A stretch of DNA of 64,000 nt from Dimorphilus gyrociliatus (GCA_904063045.1 CAJFCJ010000053.1:1-64000), one strand, 5' to 3'; numbered from the stretch's first letter, positions 10,733-22,604 are shown. A program made the numbers and translations. Notes: a model not told the origin generated them from the sequence alone.

Positions 10733-13700
10733 ATGAAGATTTTTGCTATAATATCAATATATTTTATATTATCTGAGTCGTGCTACTTTCGAAATGTTGA
10801 GGTAGAAGGAGATTTCTACTTGGCAACATTTCTTGCTTTTCACACTGACGAGTATTGTACGGGACCAATTTCCGAGGCTATTTTATATCAATATGAAGCC
10901 TTATTATGGGCTGTTGAGAGATTGAACAATCATTCCTTCTTTGGCAAAGAAAGAATTGGTAACATTCAATTGTTCAACACCCTTTTGACCTTGTACTGAT
11001 GTCACCATCTTTTTTTTGATTTTTTTAGGTCTAAAGGTTTTCGATACTTGTTTCAGTAAGTTTCATACATCAAACTATCTAATCGATGATATATTGAAAC
11101 ACGACACTTTGAAAATCAATTATATAAGTTCGCTATATAATTGTTCGGATACTGAGGACAACGTCGTTGGTAATAAATATGAAATATAATTATTCTTTTG
11201 TAATTTTTATGCAAATTTTATAAATAGGAATTCTTGGACCAACTACTAGTGCTATATCCGAAACTATATCCACTTTTCTTAAAAAGACTAACACAGAAAT
11301 GGCAACTTTTGGAATTTCCGCAACATTGACTAGTCTTAGCAATGAGGAAGTATTTCCAAACTTTTTTCGAGTTGTTCCCCCGGATATAATTCAAACTCAG
11401 GTAAATTTTTGTTTTATTATTTTAAATGATTTTTAATAGTTTTATCCTTTTAGTCTCTTGCTTCATTAATGGAAAAATTTGGCTGGAATTTTATTCTAAC
11501 GATGAGTACAGACGATTCCTATGGAACGGAAGGTTTGAAAGAACTTCATGAAATATTGAAAGATAAAAAAATTTGCTACATACAATGTCCTCTTATAAAA
11601 ATTGGTAGAATTTATTGGCCCGAGTGGGGACAAAAGTTTTATGATGAAATATATGAAAAAATTAATTTTGAAACTATTGGAATTGTATTCTATGGTCAAC
11701 CGGAAACGTTTAAGACTGCTGTTGAAACCTTAGGACGAAAACTAAGAAACAAAGCTGCCAACTTAACGTGGATTGTTACTGAGAGTTATACTGAAGAAAT
11801 AAAAGATATGTCCCAAAACCCCGATTTGGCCAATTTTACTGTATTAAAACTTGAATTATCCCATACTTTAGGCCTAAAAGAGGTAAATAGATATTTACAA
11901 GAGAAATCTGGTGATACCATTATGAATCCATGGTGGGCTGAATGTCAACAGAAAAAAACAACAGGAGATTGTTCACTGAAACAATATCACAAATTTCCTC
12001 CAAAATATACCACATCTGCTCTAGATGCGCTTTATTTTTATGCCCAAGCCATAAAAAATGGGCTAAATGAGAATAAATGTAAAACATATAGACATTGTTT
12101 GGAATTGAGGAGTCATGTTATCAAATTTTTGAAAGGTGCTCAACTTGATTATATTGGTCAACAATGGAGTGAAGTTATACCTGAGGAGTTTAAAGGCAGA
12201 AATATATCACTTGACGAAACTGGTGACTTGAACTTGGACTCTAAAAATGAAATTTTGACAATTAAATCTTTTCATTTAAAAGAAACAGATGGAGAAGGTG
12301 ATATTGTTGGTTATATTTCTAAAAAACTCCTGAACTTAGCTAATGAAAAATTAACAAAAACTCTAGTTGGAAAATCACAATGTCCTGTTGGAACAAAATG
12401 TACACAGTATTGCGAAGATAATACAAAGTTAAAACACGCTTATGTTAAATCTAATGTATCTACAAAGAAGAATAAGAAGAATAAGTCCATTATCATTGCA
12501 ATACTTCCGATTAATGAGAATTCTGATAGAACAGATCCTAATGAAATTGTTAATTTGAAATGTTCAAATACTGCACGTAAAAATTCAGCTGGTTATCAAC
12601 TGTTTGAGGCATTTAAATATGCAATTGAAAAATATTCTACCAATTTGGAAGGTATAGCATTCGATGATTGTTACAATCCTCTTCGGCCAGCTAAAATATT
12701 TACTGATTTGCTTTCTGGTGAGGTAGCTGCCATAAACATAAAAGGAGAGCGTGTTACAGTCAATAAAGATGATGTTATAGCTATTATAGGGACGGAGAGT
12801 AGTGATGTAACAAGAAATATTGCCCCGTTTGCTGAACAACTGAAAGTTGTTCAAATTTCATTTGGAGCAACTGCAGTTGTATTTGATAATAAAAAATTGT
12901 TTCCCAACTTTTTAAGAACTGTTCCATCTGATTCTGCCCAAGCTGAAGCTATGGTAAAAGTTGCTGTAAAGCTAAACTGGAAATGTGCATGCATTATTCA
13001 CACTACAAACCTATATGGTAATGGGGGAGCTGAAAAGCTTGAGGAATATGCCAAAAAATATGGAATTTTCATATCTTTTAAACGTAACTTTACAAGTCAA
13101 AATGAAAATGAGCCTTCAGGTTATGAGTATACACAAATAATTACTAAGCTTCAAGATGAAAACTCTCCACACCAGATCTTTTATTTCGGCGATAATCAAC
13201 CAGTTAAAGGCTTACTTGAAGAATTGAAAAAAATAAAGGATTGGAAAAAATTCCTTTTCATAGCAAGTGAGTCATGGGGCGATAGTAAGTCAGTAGTTAA
13301 GGGATCTGAAGGTGCTGCAGAAAATGCTATAACAATAAAAATAAATTCTCCAACAGGGAAAGATGTGAACAAAAATTTGGACAAATATCTAGATAATATA
13401 ACTTTTAAATTTCATAAAAATGTGAATAATCCATGGTACAATAAATTTTATCAAAAGATAAATGAGTGCTATCTACAAGAAAGTTGGCAAAAACCATTGA
13501 ATGCTAAGGAATGTGCTCTTAACATATCACATTCGAAAGTCGACAGAAGTGGTCGTCAATTTTGCTATCATGTTATAACAAGTGTTATTGCAGTTAACGA
13601 AGCTGTAAAGTTAATAAATGCCCGCGGTGATCAAAAAAGTGCCGCTGAATATAAAGAGTATTTGAGACAAGAAAAACCGTTTTTAAAGATTTTTAAACAA

Positions 13701-14183
13701 GCTGAACTCCCGAATACGAAGGCTAAAATATTTAATGAGGATGGTAATGGTAAATCACTGTATTCACTTTACTATTACACCAAAAAGGATAAAAACACAT
13801 ATGAATACACACATATTGAAAGTCTAGATTTCGATATAGGCATCATCAAACAGAATTATAAAGTGGTTAATCAATGTAAAGATCCGCCTCTCCCTTCTCG
13901 AAACGTATTACTCTTAGTTATCATTGTGATGTCTTGCGCAATGGGAGTAATTGTTCTAATTGCTTGTTCTTTCGGAATATATAAAATTGTATCGTTTTTT
14001 TCTCGCACAAGACGCCCAAAAGAAGTAATCAGAAATCAAACAAACTTGGAAATTCACAACTGGATTAGTCAAACGAATGACATGGCTAGACCAAATCATC
14101 AATTGCGTGGAGATGATGATTCTATAGCATTCGAAAGTGTTGTTCATTCGGCTCCAAGTGATACGAAAGTTAGTTTTATCTGA
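10733..14183 (+). CDS. Single-pass receptor with two tandem class-C-receptor-type ligand-binding domains
   Basis: The exons are 10733-10958, 11029-11169, 11228-11400 and 11454-14183. The introns are 70, 58 and 53 nt, all GT..AG, and the phases join to give 1089 residues. A signal peptide (MKIFAIISIYFILSES) is followed by two copies of the ANF-receptor/type-1 periplasmic-binding fold. The first spans about residues 20-440, with the exon-1/2 junction encoding a LKVFDTC motif. The second spans about 475-910, with VIAIIGTESSDVTRNIAPF, VPSDSAQAEAM and NLYGNGG, which match the lobe-I and hinge motifs of metabotropic glutamate receptors. One transmembrane helix (about residues 995-1020) precedes a tail of about 70 residues. 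There is no seven-helix bundle and no kinase or cyclase domain. The ligand is unknown, and the role (co-receptor, decoy or adhesion) is inference. Confidence 0.85.
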
Positions 14184-14204
14184 AACTGAAGGAAAACTTT
14201 TCAT

Positions 14205-14533
14205 TTTTTAAGCTTGTAATACTGAAAAGTGTTGATATTTCTATTTTTGCTTACTTAGCCATTTTTTCGGTCAATTATGAAAGCAAGTCAAGATATATAC
14301 ATATATCATAATGTTTATTGAGCTCTGTTCAAAAAGCTCTTTTCCTCTAACTTTTGCTTAACATTGAAACTAATTTATTTACTTTTTGATTTTTGAAACA
14401 AACATTTAAATATACAACAATACATATAGATTTTTTTTCTTGAACAGTAATTTGACAAAGCAATAATACAATATGGCAATTGTCACCTTTGTAATCAATA
14501 AAATCAACTAATTCAATTTTTTTTTTCACTCTT
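14205..14533. other. Intergenic between convergent genes
   Basis: Short spacer between the receptor stop and the minus-strand small gene. It has poly-T/poly-A runs, and AATAAA-type signals could serve both strands. No gene seen. Confidence 0.3.
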
Positions 14534-15002
14534 TTAATAACAAAAGATTTTATATCTTGAAAAAATCTGCCAAGAATCAGTTGACAGTAACTTTTGACCA
14601 AGGACAGTCCAGTCTTCAAAATATTTTAATTTTACCATTTTATCAGCTCCTCTAACTTCAAAATCTAAAGTTGTTAGGGAAAAACAGTCCGGAATGTAGT
14701 CAGTGCAATGTAGACATTTTGCTTGACTTGGATCCACACAGATTGAGTATTGACAATTTTTCAGTTTAACAGTAAAAAGTAATCCTGGGGGACATTGTTG
14801 AGGGAATGGATTTCCATTTATGCAGGGTTAGTATCAGGGAATTGATGGGTTGTAGATCATTATTGAGTGGACATTGAAATTGATTTCCATAAAGAAGTGG
14901 AATTATCATTGCTAATGGAATAATGTAAAGAATGATGAACGAGTTAAAAAAAAGTAAAAATTTTAACTCACCTAATATAAATGCTGTTGACAAAGCCTTC
15001 AT
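14534..15002 (-). pseudogene. Small cysteine-rich secreted protein gene, probably frameshifted
   Basis: On the minus strand, an ATG at 15002 opens MKALSTAFIL, a signal-peptide start. It is followed by an intron of about 60 nt (GTGAGT...TTCCATTAG) and a second exon. That exon first reads a YGNQFQCPLNN block that soon runs to a stop. In the next frame the sequence continues as NGNPFPQQCPPG and then a cysteine-rich tail (CQYSICVD, KCLHC, IPDC) to a stop at 14534. The change of frame within a repeated (N-G-N-x-F-x-x-C-P) module near 14810-14830 suggests a small indel, so the present copy is probably broken. No named family is recognised. Confidence 0.5.
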
Positions 15003-15523
15003 TTTCAACTCTGTGCCAAAATCATAGCTGTTATTGTTATATATATAATGCGAAACTTATCTATTGGACTTTTGATAAAAGTTATCAGTGTAACGTTATG
15101 AATTTCAATATATAACAAATAATCACTAACTTTTCAAAAGTAATCAGATTACTAATTATTTATGATTATTTTGAATAGAATATATTTCTTTAAATCCACA
15201 AAAAATTATCATTTAAAGTATGAGAAGTGATTGTTGTAAGATTATAGAAACTGTTACCATTTTAAATGTCATCAAAGATTTTTGGAAAGGAAATTGATGT
15301 TTATCATTTCAAGATATGCTTGGGTCATTATTTATATTATAATATTAATCAATGATTTCCTTTGATTTATTCAATGAAGAGAATTAATTTATTAAACAAC
15401 TCTATTGGTATGAATAAGAAGAAATGTTAATAGACTTCTGACATTTTAAATTTTCATTGGGAATATATTAATTTTAATTATATTTTATAATAACCTCATT
15501 CTTTACAACTGTGCAAAGGAAAA

Positions 15524-16448
15524 ATGTTTGTCCAGCTCAGTGTATTGGTTGTTTTCTTCTTTCTACTTTTAGCCAAGAACGCAGCTAATGACCTCAATAG
15601 TAATATTTCTGCCCAATTCATCTCCTCTACAATCTATTGTACTATTTTATGATTTCAGCTTGCTCCTATTCCAGTATTGAAGACAAGTCCTTCAGTGGTG
15701 ATACCTTGATTAAGGTATTATATGATCAGCAGAGTGTTAATTTGTGTAAATGGACATGTGACTTTTTGAAGGAATGCAAGTTAGTTTCAATTTAACGAAA
15801 AGAAATACTGATAATTTTAAAAATCTACTGATTAACATAAATTGATTTTTAGATCTTTTATTCATATTCAAAGTTCAAAAACTTGCAATATTAAATTGAA
15901 GTCAAAGCTTGAAATTGGGACTTTACAATCGGCTGCTGGAGAAGTTTACTTTGAAAAAAATACTTCATGCAGTTTGTTATTTATCTTTATCAGAAAAATG
16001 AAAAGAAATAATTCACTCTTTATCAATAATTGCAGCTCCGCAAAATATAGCAGGTACAACAATTATGACTATAACATGTGAAGTAATCAAATTTAGCCTA
16101 TATATATATATATACCACTCATACTCTTTACAGAGAATATGATGGAAGTAAAGCAGGGTTATTTTTTTGGTAATCAACAGGATTTTATCAAGTTGGCATC
16201 TATTCCTGGTCAGCTGAATCTAGAATATTGTAAGATATTGTGTCAAATTCTCCCACAATGCATGTCAGTATTTTCACAATAGCAATTCTGTGTTTTTTTT
16301 TATTTGCAGTTGTAAATCATTTTTCTTTTCAGAGGTGCTGATGTCTTTACAGATACACCAAGATGTTATTTAAAGAGCAAGCATGCTGTTAATGATATAT
16401 CATTTACAAGTGTTGCTAATAATTACTATGCCATTGTAAAAACACCAA
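15524..16448 (+). CDS. Secreted PAN/Apple-domain protein (5' exons)
   Basis: Proposed exons are 15524-15599 (signal peptide rich in V/F/L), 15659-15779, 15853-15971, 16036-16053 (an 18-nt micro-exon), 16134-16263 and 16333-16448, with a good donor GTAAGT following. The micro-exon donor at 16054 is chosen because a longer version would create an in-frame stop. Two PAN modules are visible. The first has CKWTCDFLKECK and then CNIKLK; the second has CKILCQILPQC and then PRCYLKSK. This is the C-x3-C-x5-C ... C spacing of PAN/Apple folds. The gene continues beyond 16448, but further exons were not identified. It is paralogous to the minus-strand gene at 26485-27265. Confidence 0.65.
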
Positions 16449-16975
16449 GTAAGTATTTGTTTTTAATGTCAGCATGAATTGATCAATCCGTACCATTATT
16501 CATTAACTTCTCATTCAAACACTATGTCAATTAAGAATAACACCAGCTTTTATACTAAATATTTCACGAAAGTCATACATCCTTTACTAGCAAATTTTTC
16601 TCCATTTTTTTTACAATTACATTAGATTGTAGGCTTTTTAAAGATAAATTGACATTTTTATGATGTAAGTCAACATGAATAGGATTGGGGAATATATATT
16701 AATTAGTTGCAATTGACTAGAAGACTTCTACATGGAGAGTGCAATGTAGTACAACAAAACTTTAACATGAGAGATTTCTTTACAAAGATCCTCTGAACTA
16801 AGGGATTTATTGAATCTGTATATGAAACTAGAACAGTTGAGTATAAAATTTGACATGTTGAAGTATAAATTGCTGCCTGCCTGATCATACTTAAGGTTCA
16901 TCTTTAAGTGCCACTTAAGGTTTGGCCAAGTTGTGATTGATGAGCTTGTTTAGGGTTCAGCCAAATATGATTAAT
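16449..16975. other. Intergenic, possible further exons not resolved
   Basis: No supported coding exon. The segment 16880-16975 shares blocks (TTTAAGTGCC/ AAGGTTTGGCCAAG) with 28140-28200. It appears to be a dispersed repeat that in both places runs into degenerate telomere-like sequence. Confidence 0.35.
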
Positions 16976-18024
16976 AGGTTAGGTTAGGTCTTGGGGTTAG
17001 GGATTAGCACAATCAGTACAGACTGGTAATCCCAAAAGTGCACACACACTTGTAACCAAGATTTGGCTAAGGGTTGGTTTGGCTAATGAGGAGTTGCTAT
17101 CTTAAGTAGCAATTCCCCAGCCTAAGCTGTAACTATCTTCAACAAAATCACTTACAAATTCTCCACAAGGGTGAAGAGAACCTTTATTTAGCAACTGTAA
17201 CAATTCACCAATTAAAAAATACTCACAATATTTCAGACGTATTCCTCCTTTATCAAGTGAGAGGGGAAAAGTGGCTGGTTAGATTACCACCAGACTGATC
17301 TCTGAGAGGCTTACTATATCTTAGGATAGGTACTGGTTCAATCCCACACTTTTTTCGCTACAAATCACATACTTGGTAGTCAGTAAAGCAAGTCGACCAC
17401 TGACGAAAGTTGAAATTTCAACTTGCTCCAATTGTTATGAAATTTTACACAGTGCTAGGGTACCTTAGGGTACTATGTAGCATAAGGTCTGTAGACCCAT
17501 GTTAAACTTTCAACCCCTTATATATATCAGACACACTTGTTCCTGTATGTAAGGAATGCACTGAGAGATGATTGAAGGTAGAGGTTATGGTTACATTAGA
17601 CTGCTCATGTATGATTGTCAATGGGTTGTCTTTGTGTTGATTGGGAAACCAGAAGGGACCTTTTGTTGGGGAACTTTTGTTCACTGCCAACTGTCAACCA
17701 TCTGTTCTCTCATAGAGAGGTGTCTCCCCACAAATTACCCCATTTTTTATTTTAACAATTGTTCAGAACAGGTCCCATGTATATCCAGTCTGTACCTTTG
17801 TCTCTGCTAAGGTATGTGTTGGTTCCATTATCTTAGGTTAGGGTTAGTTGTAAAGTTTCACTAATTTGTATCTTTTTAGGGGGCTATAGCTTAGGGTTAG
17901 GATATAAGAACCAGATGTGGTGTTTTTGTTGGGGAACTGTTTGTTCACTGCCAACTACCACAACCTGTTTCCCATTAAAGAGGTGTTCAATCCCTACTCA
18001 GCCAATAACTAGCCCTATTAATTT
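16976..18024 (-). mobile_element. 3' non-coding region of Penelope-like copy 2
   Basis: Read on the minus strand this follows the PLE ORF and matches the region after the PLE ORF at 43748-45716 block for block. The shared parts include the GGGAACTGTTTGTTCACTG area, the ACTATGTAGCATAAGG area and a terminal GTACTGATTGTGCTAATC. The last bases are a degenerate telomere-complement tail (CCCTAACCCCAAGACCTAACC, minus sense). Relative to the other copy it lacks about 0.92 kb at the position of 17455. A hairpin resembling a decayed hammerhead occurs at 17224-17263. Confidence 0.75.
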
Positions 18025-19137
18025 TCATTCACTGTCAATTTCTCTCTGTATCTCCAATAGGAGATTAATACCTGCAAAACTACTATCCTGATCATCCCCC
18101 ACCCAGCTATTGGCCATGGTGAGAATTGTGTCATTGCTGTTGTCCAGGCTCTCTATGTTATTCACAATAGAGAATTTGTTTTGTGGTTTATTGAAGACTG
18201 TTTTAATATGCCACCATGGGGATGGCCAACATTCTAATAGATTCAGAGTGTTGGTATTATCCTCTTGAGGTGGACCTTCAGTTCTTCCCTTTACTATAAG
18301 GCTACCCAATGATCTCCCCAGTTTCAAGGCAATAATAGGCCTAATCACCTTCAGTGGACTGTCATCATTAAGAGCACTCCAGTGGTGCTTAAGTATTCTA
18401 TTTAGTTTATACCAAGGACTTGGATGGTAGACCACTAGTGGTACTATAGTAGTACTGTAGCAACCATGATCCTCATTTAAGCCATAAGGAGTAACTGTAT
18501 TAGCCTCTTTGATGTACCTTGCTTCTAAAGTCTGTAGGGTCTTCTCTCTGTTAGGATCTTCCTCAGGAATGGAATCACAGACCCAATAAGTCATCTGATC
18601 TATTCCATGTTTTCAAAAATGATCAGAGACCAATTTATTGGATCCATTCCTCACATCCCCTTTGTGGTTGTTGATTCTATCCCTTAGAGTTCTAGTGGTA
18701 AGACCCACATACTGTATTTCACATAGGGTACATTGGATAATGTAAATTATCCAACTAGAGGTACAGTCAAAGTCTCCCTTGACTCTGAACCATTGGTTAC
18801 TGCCAGTTGATTGCCAAGTGTTAGTTTTCCTAACCTTCAGACACACTAGGCATCTCCTACCACTGCATGGTTTCATACCTTCAAACTCTTGCTTCTCAAT
18901 TTCAATCCTCTTAGTAGCTTTTAGCCATGCCTCTTTGAACATTGATTTGGTATAGCCCATATCTTTGTTTAAATTCCTAAGATCATTGAGTTGTCCCTTT
19001 GCTGTATCAATTTTTGAGCAATTTCTGAGATACCTAAGAGCTTGTGCAAATAAAATTCCTTTAATGGTGTTTTTGGGATGTGCAGACTTGGGGTTAAGTA
19101 GTCTTCTACTGTCTGTAGGTTGAAATTGATCTTTAAA
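18025..19137 (-). pseudogene. Penelope-like element ORF, copy 2 (RT tail + GIY-YIG), with nonsense mutation
   Basis: The minus-strand reading frame is nearly identical to the ORF at 42463-43748. It keeps part of the reverse-transcriptase thumb, a CxxC zinc-binding motif, the GIY-YIG endonuclease (IIYIIQCTLCEIQYVG, then R-D-R-I-N-N-H) and a C-terminal extension. The frame is broken by one in-frame TGA at about 18614, where the other copy has CGA (Arg of DHFRKHG). Apart from this it is open to about 19137, where homology ends abruptly. The element is therefore 5' truncated and lacks the RT catalytic core. The encoded enzyme would nick target DNA and prime reverse transcription. Confidence 0.85.
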
Positions 19138-19649
19138 GCGTAACCATGGATATATTCCAGTTGTTAATTAATGTTGTAATATGAAATGGTGATTACTCAT
19201 TGGAACATTTTCCAACTGTAGCAGTAAAAATTCCACTCTTTTTAACGGCTGCTACACAAAAAATATGAATAGGGGTAATTGTATGTTTATTAAACTTGTG
19301 ATAATGAAATCTATGTTATACTGAATGACACATCACCTAATGAATTATAGGGAAAAACTGGTGTTAGTCTATACTACCTGGAAAAAACCAGTCTAATCCA
19401 ATCCAATAATTGTTTTTTCAAATTACAGAATAATAGAATAATTCTTATGAACTGTTTTATAATTAAAGCTGAGGTCATGTTTAATTATTCAAAAAACAAG
19501 AATAATTAATATAAAAATGACATAATTGTTTAAATATTTGTGTTTTCAATTGTTAGGTAAAAAGTTTTAAAGTTGGAAAATTGAAAAATTGATGAGTTTT
19601 TTTTTCCTTTGGCATTTAGCTACTGCTGAACAGTTTGTAGAGTGTCAAT
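19138..19649. other. Upstream of the 330-aa secreted gene; no gene seen
   Basis: AT-rich spacer. Its left edge is the truncated 5' end of the PLE. A TTAATTA-rich stretch precedes the ATG at 19650. Confidence 0.35.
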
Positions 19650-20642
19650 ATGAATTTCTATAGAAATTTTTTTAATTTAATTTTTTGTATTAAAGTTTCC
19701 AGTTTTTCACCAATTCAAGATTATATTTCATGTCAGGAAGCATTGACAAAAACTGAACAAGATGGATCCTACTCAATAAAACCAAGATTAAATGGGCAAA
19801 CAGCCAATGTTGTATGCAATAGAATAAATTCAACACATGGTATTGCAATGTTGAGCAACAGTAGAGAAATTGAAAAGGTATTATCAAAAACATATGAAAC
19901 TAAATTTCACATTGATAGAATTACCTATGGAAATTTTAATGATGATGATATCAAAGAATTTAAGAAGGGAATGCTAAGTTGTTCTCAAAGAATTTCCTAC
20001 AAGAATCGAGGAGCTAGTCTAATATGGCAAAAACTTTTATTTTATGATGGAACATTCTTTTCAAGCTTGAATGATGGTCAAGATGGAATATGCAAATGCT
20101 TCGTTCGAACTGTATGTGATAATAATGGTGATCCTCAATCAATTTGTACAATGACTGGAGTGAATGGGGGTAGTGAACAAACTGAGGAAGGAGAATTTAG
20201 CGTTAAAGAAGATAGCTTGCCACTAATTGAGATTCACACTGCTGATGTAGGAAATACTAATGAGGCAGTACGTTACACTTTAGAAAAATTTAAATGTACT
20301 TTTCAATTTATGACCTTTAACCTCTTTACAACTAAAAATACAACTTGCCTAAAATCTGACCAGTTGACAGCATTAAACGACAAAAATATTGCAACTTGTA
20401 TTTCAATTCCAATTGAGAATACTATTCAATTGGACAGTAATACAGAATTTGAATTTGGAGAAATTCTAACAAAATTAACATTCTCCTGCAAATCTTATAT
20501 TGAAATATTCATACAAAAAGAAACTGATAAAAAACTTATTTGTTCAATATTTGCAAACTGCAAATTTGAATGTCCAGCAACTCAATCTATACATTTTAGA
20601 ATGTTTAAATCAATGGAAATTTGTGATATTCTTTTATATTAA
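19650..20642 (+). CDS. Secreted protein with fibrinogen/collagen-C-like N-terminal signature
   Basis: Single open exon of 330 codons. The N-terminus (MNFYRNFFNLIFCIKVSSFS) is a plausible signal peptide. The next 100 residues have the pattern SCQEALTKTEQDGSYSIKP...G-x-x-A-N-V-V-C-N, ending with K-F-H-I-D-R-I-T-Y. This recalls the start of fibrinogen-related/COLFI/CNTNAP-like domains (C-x-[ED]-x...G-x-Y-x-I-x-P...V-x-C). After that, about 14 cysteines are spread in a region I cannot assign. The gene stands alone between the PLE copy and a hammerhead-bearing repeat. Extracellular location is inferred from the signal peptide and cysteines. The family assignment is tentative. Confidence 0.6.
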   Translation: MNFYRNFFNLIFCIKVSSFSPIQDYISCQEALTKTEQDGSYSIKPRLNGQTANVVCNRINSTHGIAMLSNSREIEKVLSKTYETKFHIDRITYGNFNDDDIKEFKKGMLSCSQRISYKNRGASLIWQKLLFYDGTFFSSLNDGQDGICKCFVRTVCDNNGDPQSICTMTGVNGGSEQTEEGEFSVKEDSLPLIEIHTADVGNTNEAVRYTLEKFKCTFQFMTFNLFTTKNTTCLKSDQLTALNDKNIATCISIPIENTIQLDSNTEFEFGEILTKLTFSCKSYIEIFIQKETDKKLICSIFANCKFECPATQSIHFRMFKSMEICDILLY

Positions 20643-20934
20643 TGAAATATTACTTATCATCTTTATTTAGCTACAAAGCCTTTTTCATTAGCATAATATG
20701 TGTTATTCTTGGCATATACAATGTTTAAAAACACTTTTAAAAATATCCTCTAGAGGGCTATAACAGTTCACTAAAAATTGAACATTTCTGATGATATTTC
20801 TGATTTCAATGTCTGTAAATCATTTTCTCTTAAATAAATCAAAAAATAAATTCATAAAATTCCAATAAACTCAGCCTCTTATGACTCATCTATTGTGATT
20901 AGAAAATAGTGTCTATTTCTAAAATGCCAGCATA

Positions 20935-21290
20935 TGTTTTTTACTTCTGATTAGGTTTTTGTAATGTTGAACTAGATACTAAGATCTAAGTTCTGATGAA
21001 AGTTGAATAACTTCCACCAAAGTTTCAAGAGATTCCACAATGGTATGGAATGCAAGAGTAAGAACACTCTGTACAAGCAAGACTATCTACAACTGATTGA
21101 TGAAAAATGTGTGTTGAGTTTATGTTTTAATTGTTTGATGGTTACTAAGCATAGTTGACCTACCATGATTTCGTCTTCCCCTTTGCAAAGACTCGTCAGG
21201 GTCATTTTTAGAAGATAGCTTCACTTACTGCTACCTTTGAAGGGGAGGCTAGGATCATTTCTGCAATTGTGTCCTGCCTTGCATTTTATT
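20935..21290 (-). mobile_element. Hammerhead family B terminal repeat, minus-strand copy
   Basis: Reverse complement of the repeats at 37022-37395 and 37660-37984. In minus sense it contains the conserved TTGGTCC...CCTCCCCTTCAA leader, the ribozyme (21157-21203), a CTTACTCTTGCATTCCATAC block and the terminal TAGTTCAACATTACAAAAACC. It lies about 0.8 kb downstream (minus sense) of an HX-type ORF, as in the two plus-strand copies. Confidence 0.85.
21157..21203 (-). ncRNA. Hammerhead ribozyme B-type (minus strand)
   Basis: In minus sense: stem I GACC/GGTC, core CTGACGA (fits CUGANGA), stem II GTCTT/AAGAC, GAAA, very short stem III (ATC, two-base loop, GGT) and cleavage-site A before the stem I 3' strand. 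All conserved core bases are present. The two-to-three-base-pair stem III with an open stem I is the minimal type I form described in Penelope-like elements and retrozymes. Confidence 0.85.
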
Positions 21291-22070
21291 TTAGTGGGAT
21301 GATTGTGTTTTAGAGTTTACATGTTTGTAATTTTTATTTTCAAACAGATTTTTTTCATTGTACAATGTTTGAGTTATGTAGACTGTAAAAAGTATATTTA
21401 TATTTGTCTGATAAGTCTCATTGCAACAATGAAGAAATGCCTATGTTTAATGAATTAATTGTGAAAGTATATGGTTTTTACTTGACAGAGAAACAACAAT
21501 TACTTCAAAGAAACACTATTGTACCTTTCTTTGAACAGATAAATTATAGGAATGTATAACTCACTTTGGTTTTCTTACACCTTTTGTTCTGAAAATTTCT
21601 TCCTAATGCAGCCTGTAGAAGGTTTTTGGGTTATTTTTGTCTTTGTTTTGTTGTTTTTTGAGGCTGATTTCTTTTTATGATAGGATTTTTTTTCAACTGA
21701 TGATATGTGGCTTGTTGTTGAGTTTTTATAGGTGGTGGTTATGTAATTGACATATGTCAAGATATTGCATTTTTTCTTGAAGGGCATGTTTTACTATGTA
21801 AGTCCTTCCTGGGATATGTCTGTTGACCATCTGTTGCTTCTATATGGGAAAGTAAATACAAGGGATTTATGATGGACCTACAAATTTAATGAAGTATAAT
21901 AAATGTATATTTTTTGGTCTAAACAAACACAACATCAAAATGGACTAATATAATGTTTGTTTTCTAAAATTGCTTTTTTCTTCTTATGCTTGATAAAAAT
22001 ATTCATTTGAAATATAAACATGCAAAGAATTAATAATTTTGATGGTTGAAAGTAACACTTCTGATTAATT
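21291..22070. other. Non-coding interior between HX ORF and hammerhead repeat
   Basis: In minus sense this is the 3' non-coding part of the element carrying the HX ORF below. A lysine-rich frame (21575-21787, minus) is present, but it is compositionally biased and not conserved in the other copies, so I do not call it a gene. Confidence 0.45.
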
Positions 22071-22604
22071 TTACTGTTGATTTGAAGCTTGGAGAATTGG
22101 TCTGTTTATTTTCTTTTTTCTTCCAGTTCTACTTTGTTGTTGTTGAAAGACTTCTTTACACTTGACCATAATTTCATTTGTAATCAAGTGTTGAACAATA
22201 TTTCTCAAAGAAGATATCTTTCCAGGCAGAACAGTACCATGAAAAGGATCTCCTCTTATGATGGTATTAATATCAATAATTTTTGTAAACATGTTGTTCA
22301 AGTTTTCAGATTGTGAGGTTGGTTGTTGATGGAGATCACTTTTTTTGATGTTATATTGCATAAATAATAAGCATTCATTAGTAACTCCAGTGCTTTTATA
22401 CAAAGCTTTAAAATTATCGTCAGCATCATTAATGGTGTTAAAGGGAATGTGAAGTGCTGTTATATCACTTTTTATTTTCCATTTGGATATAATTTCTTTA
22501 CAATTTTGAACAGTTAAGCCAGAAATGTTTATAATGAGAACAGTTCCAAAATAGCTGATGTTTTTTTTAACATCTTCTACCTGAAGTAAATATAAGTCAC
22601 CCAA
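22071..22604 (-). CDS. HX family ORF, copy 1 (C-terminal part)
   Basis: This open frame of about 180 codons shares motifs along its length with the HX ORF at 35942-36570 and with the short piece at 48230-48457. The shared blocks are a LLQVEDVKKNI-type start, LIINISGLT, a S-K-W-x-I-K stretch, the I-x-I-x-x-I-x-x-I-I-R-G-D-P-F-H box, K-I-S-S-L-R-N-I-V-Q-H-L and a basic RTGRKKKINR tail. No known family is recognised. The basic C-terminus suggests nucleic-acid binding. In three of three copies it lies 0.7-1 kb upstream of a family-B hammerhead repeat. Upstream it runs into the assembly gap, so the N-terminus is unknown. Confidence 0.55.
   Translation of the reverse strand: MGDLYLLQVEDVKKNISYFGTVLIINISGLTVQNCKEIISKWKIKSDITALHIPFNTINDADDNFKALYKSTGVTNECLLFMQYNIKKSDLHQQPTSQSENLNNMFTKIIDINTIIRGDPFHGTVLPGKISSLRNIVQHLITNEIMVKCKEVFQQQQSRTGRKKKINRPILQASNQQ

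Noticed and set aside
20985-21030. CTGATGAAAGTTGAATAACTT in family-B tails as a further hammerhead
   Set aside because: It has the CTGATGA word and a small stem, but no GAAA follows the stem and no stem I closes it. It lies on the strand opposite to the real ribozymes.
21575-21787. Lysine-rich minus frame as a small basic protein of the HX element
   Set aside because: Compositional bias only; absent from the two other HX copies.
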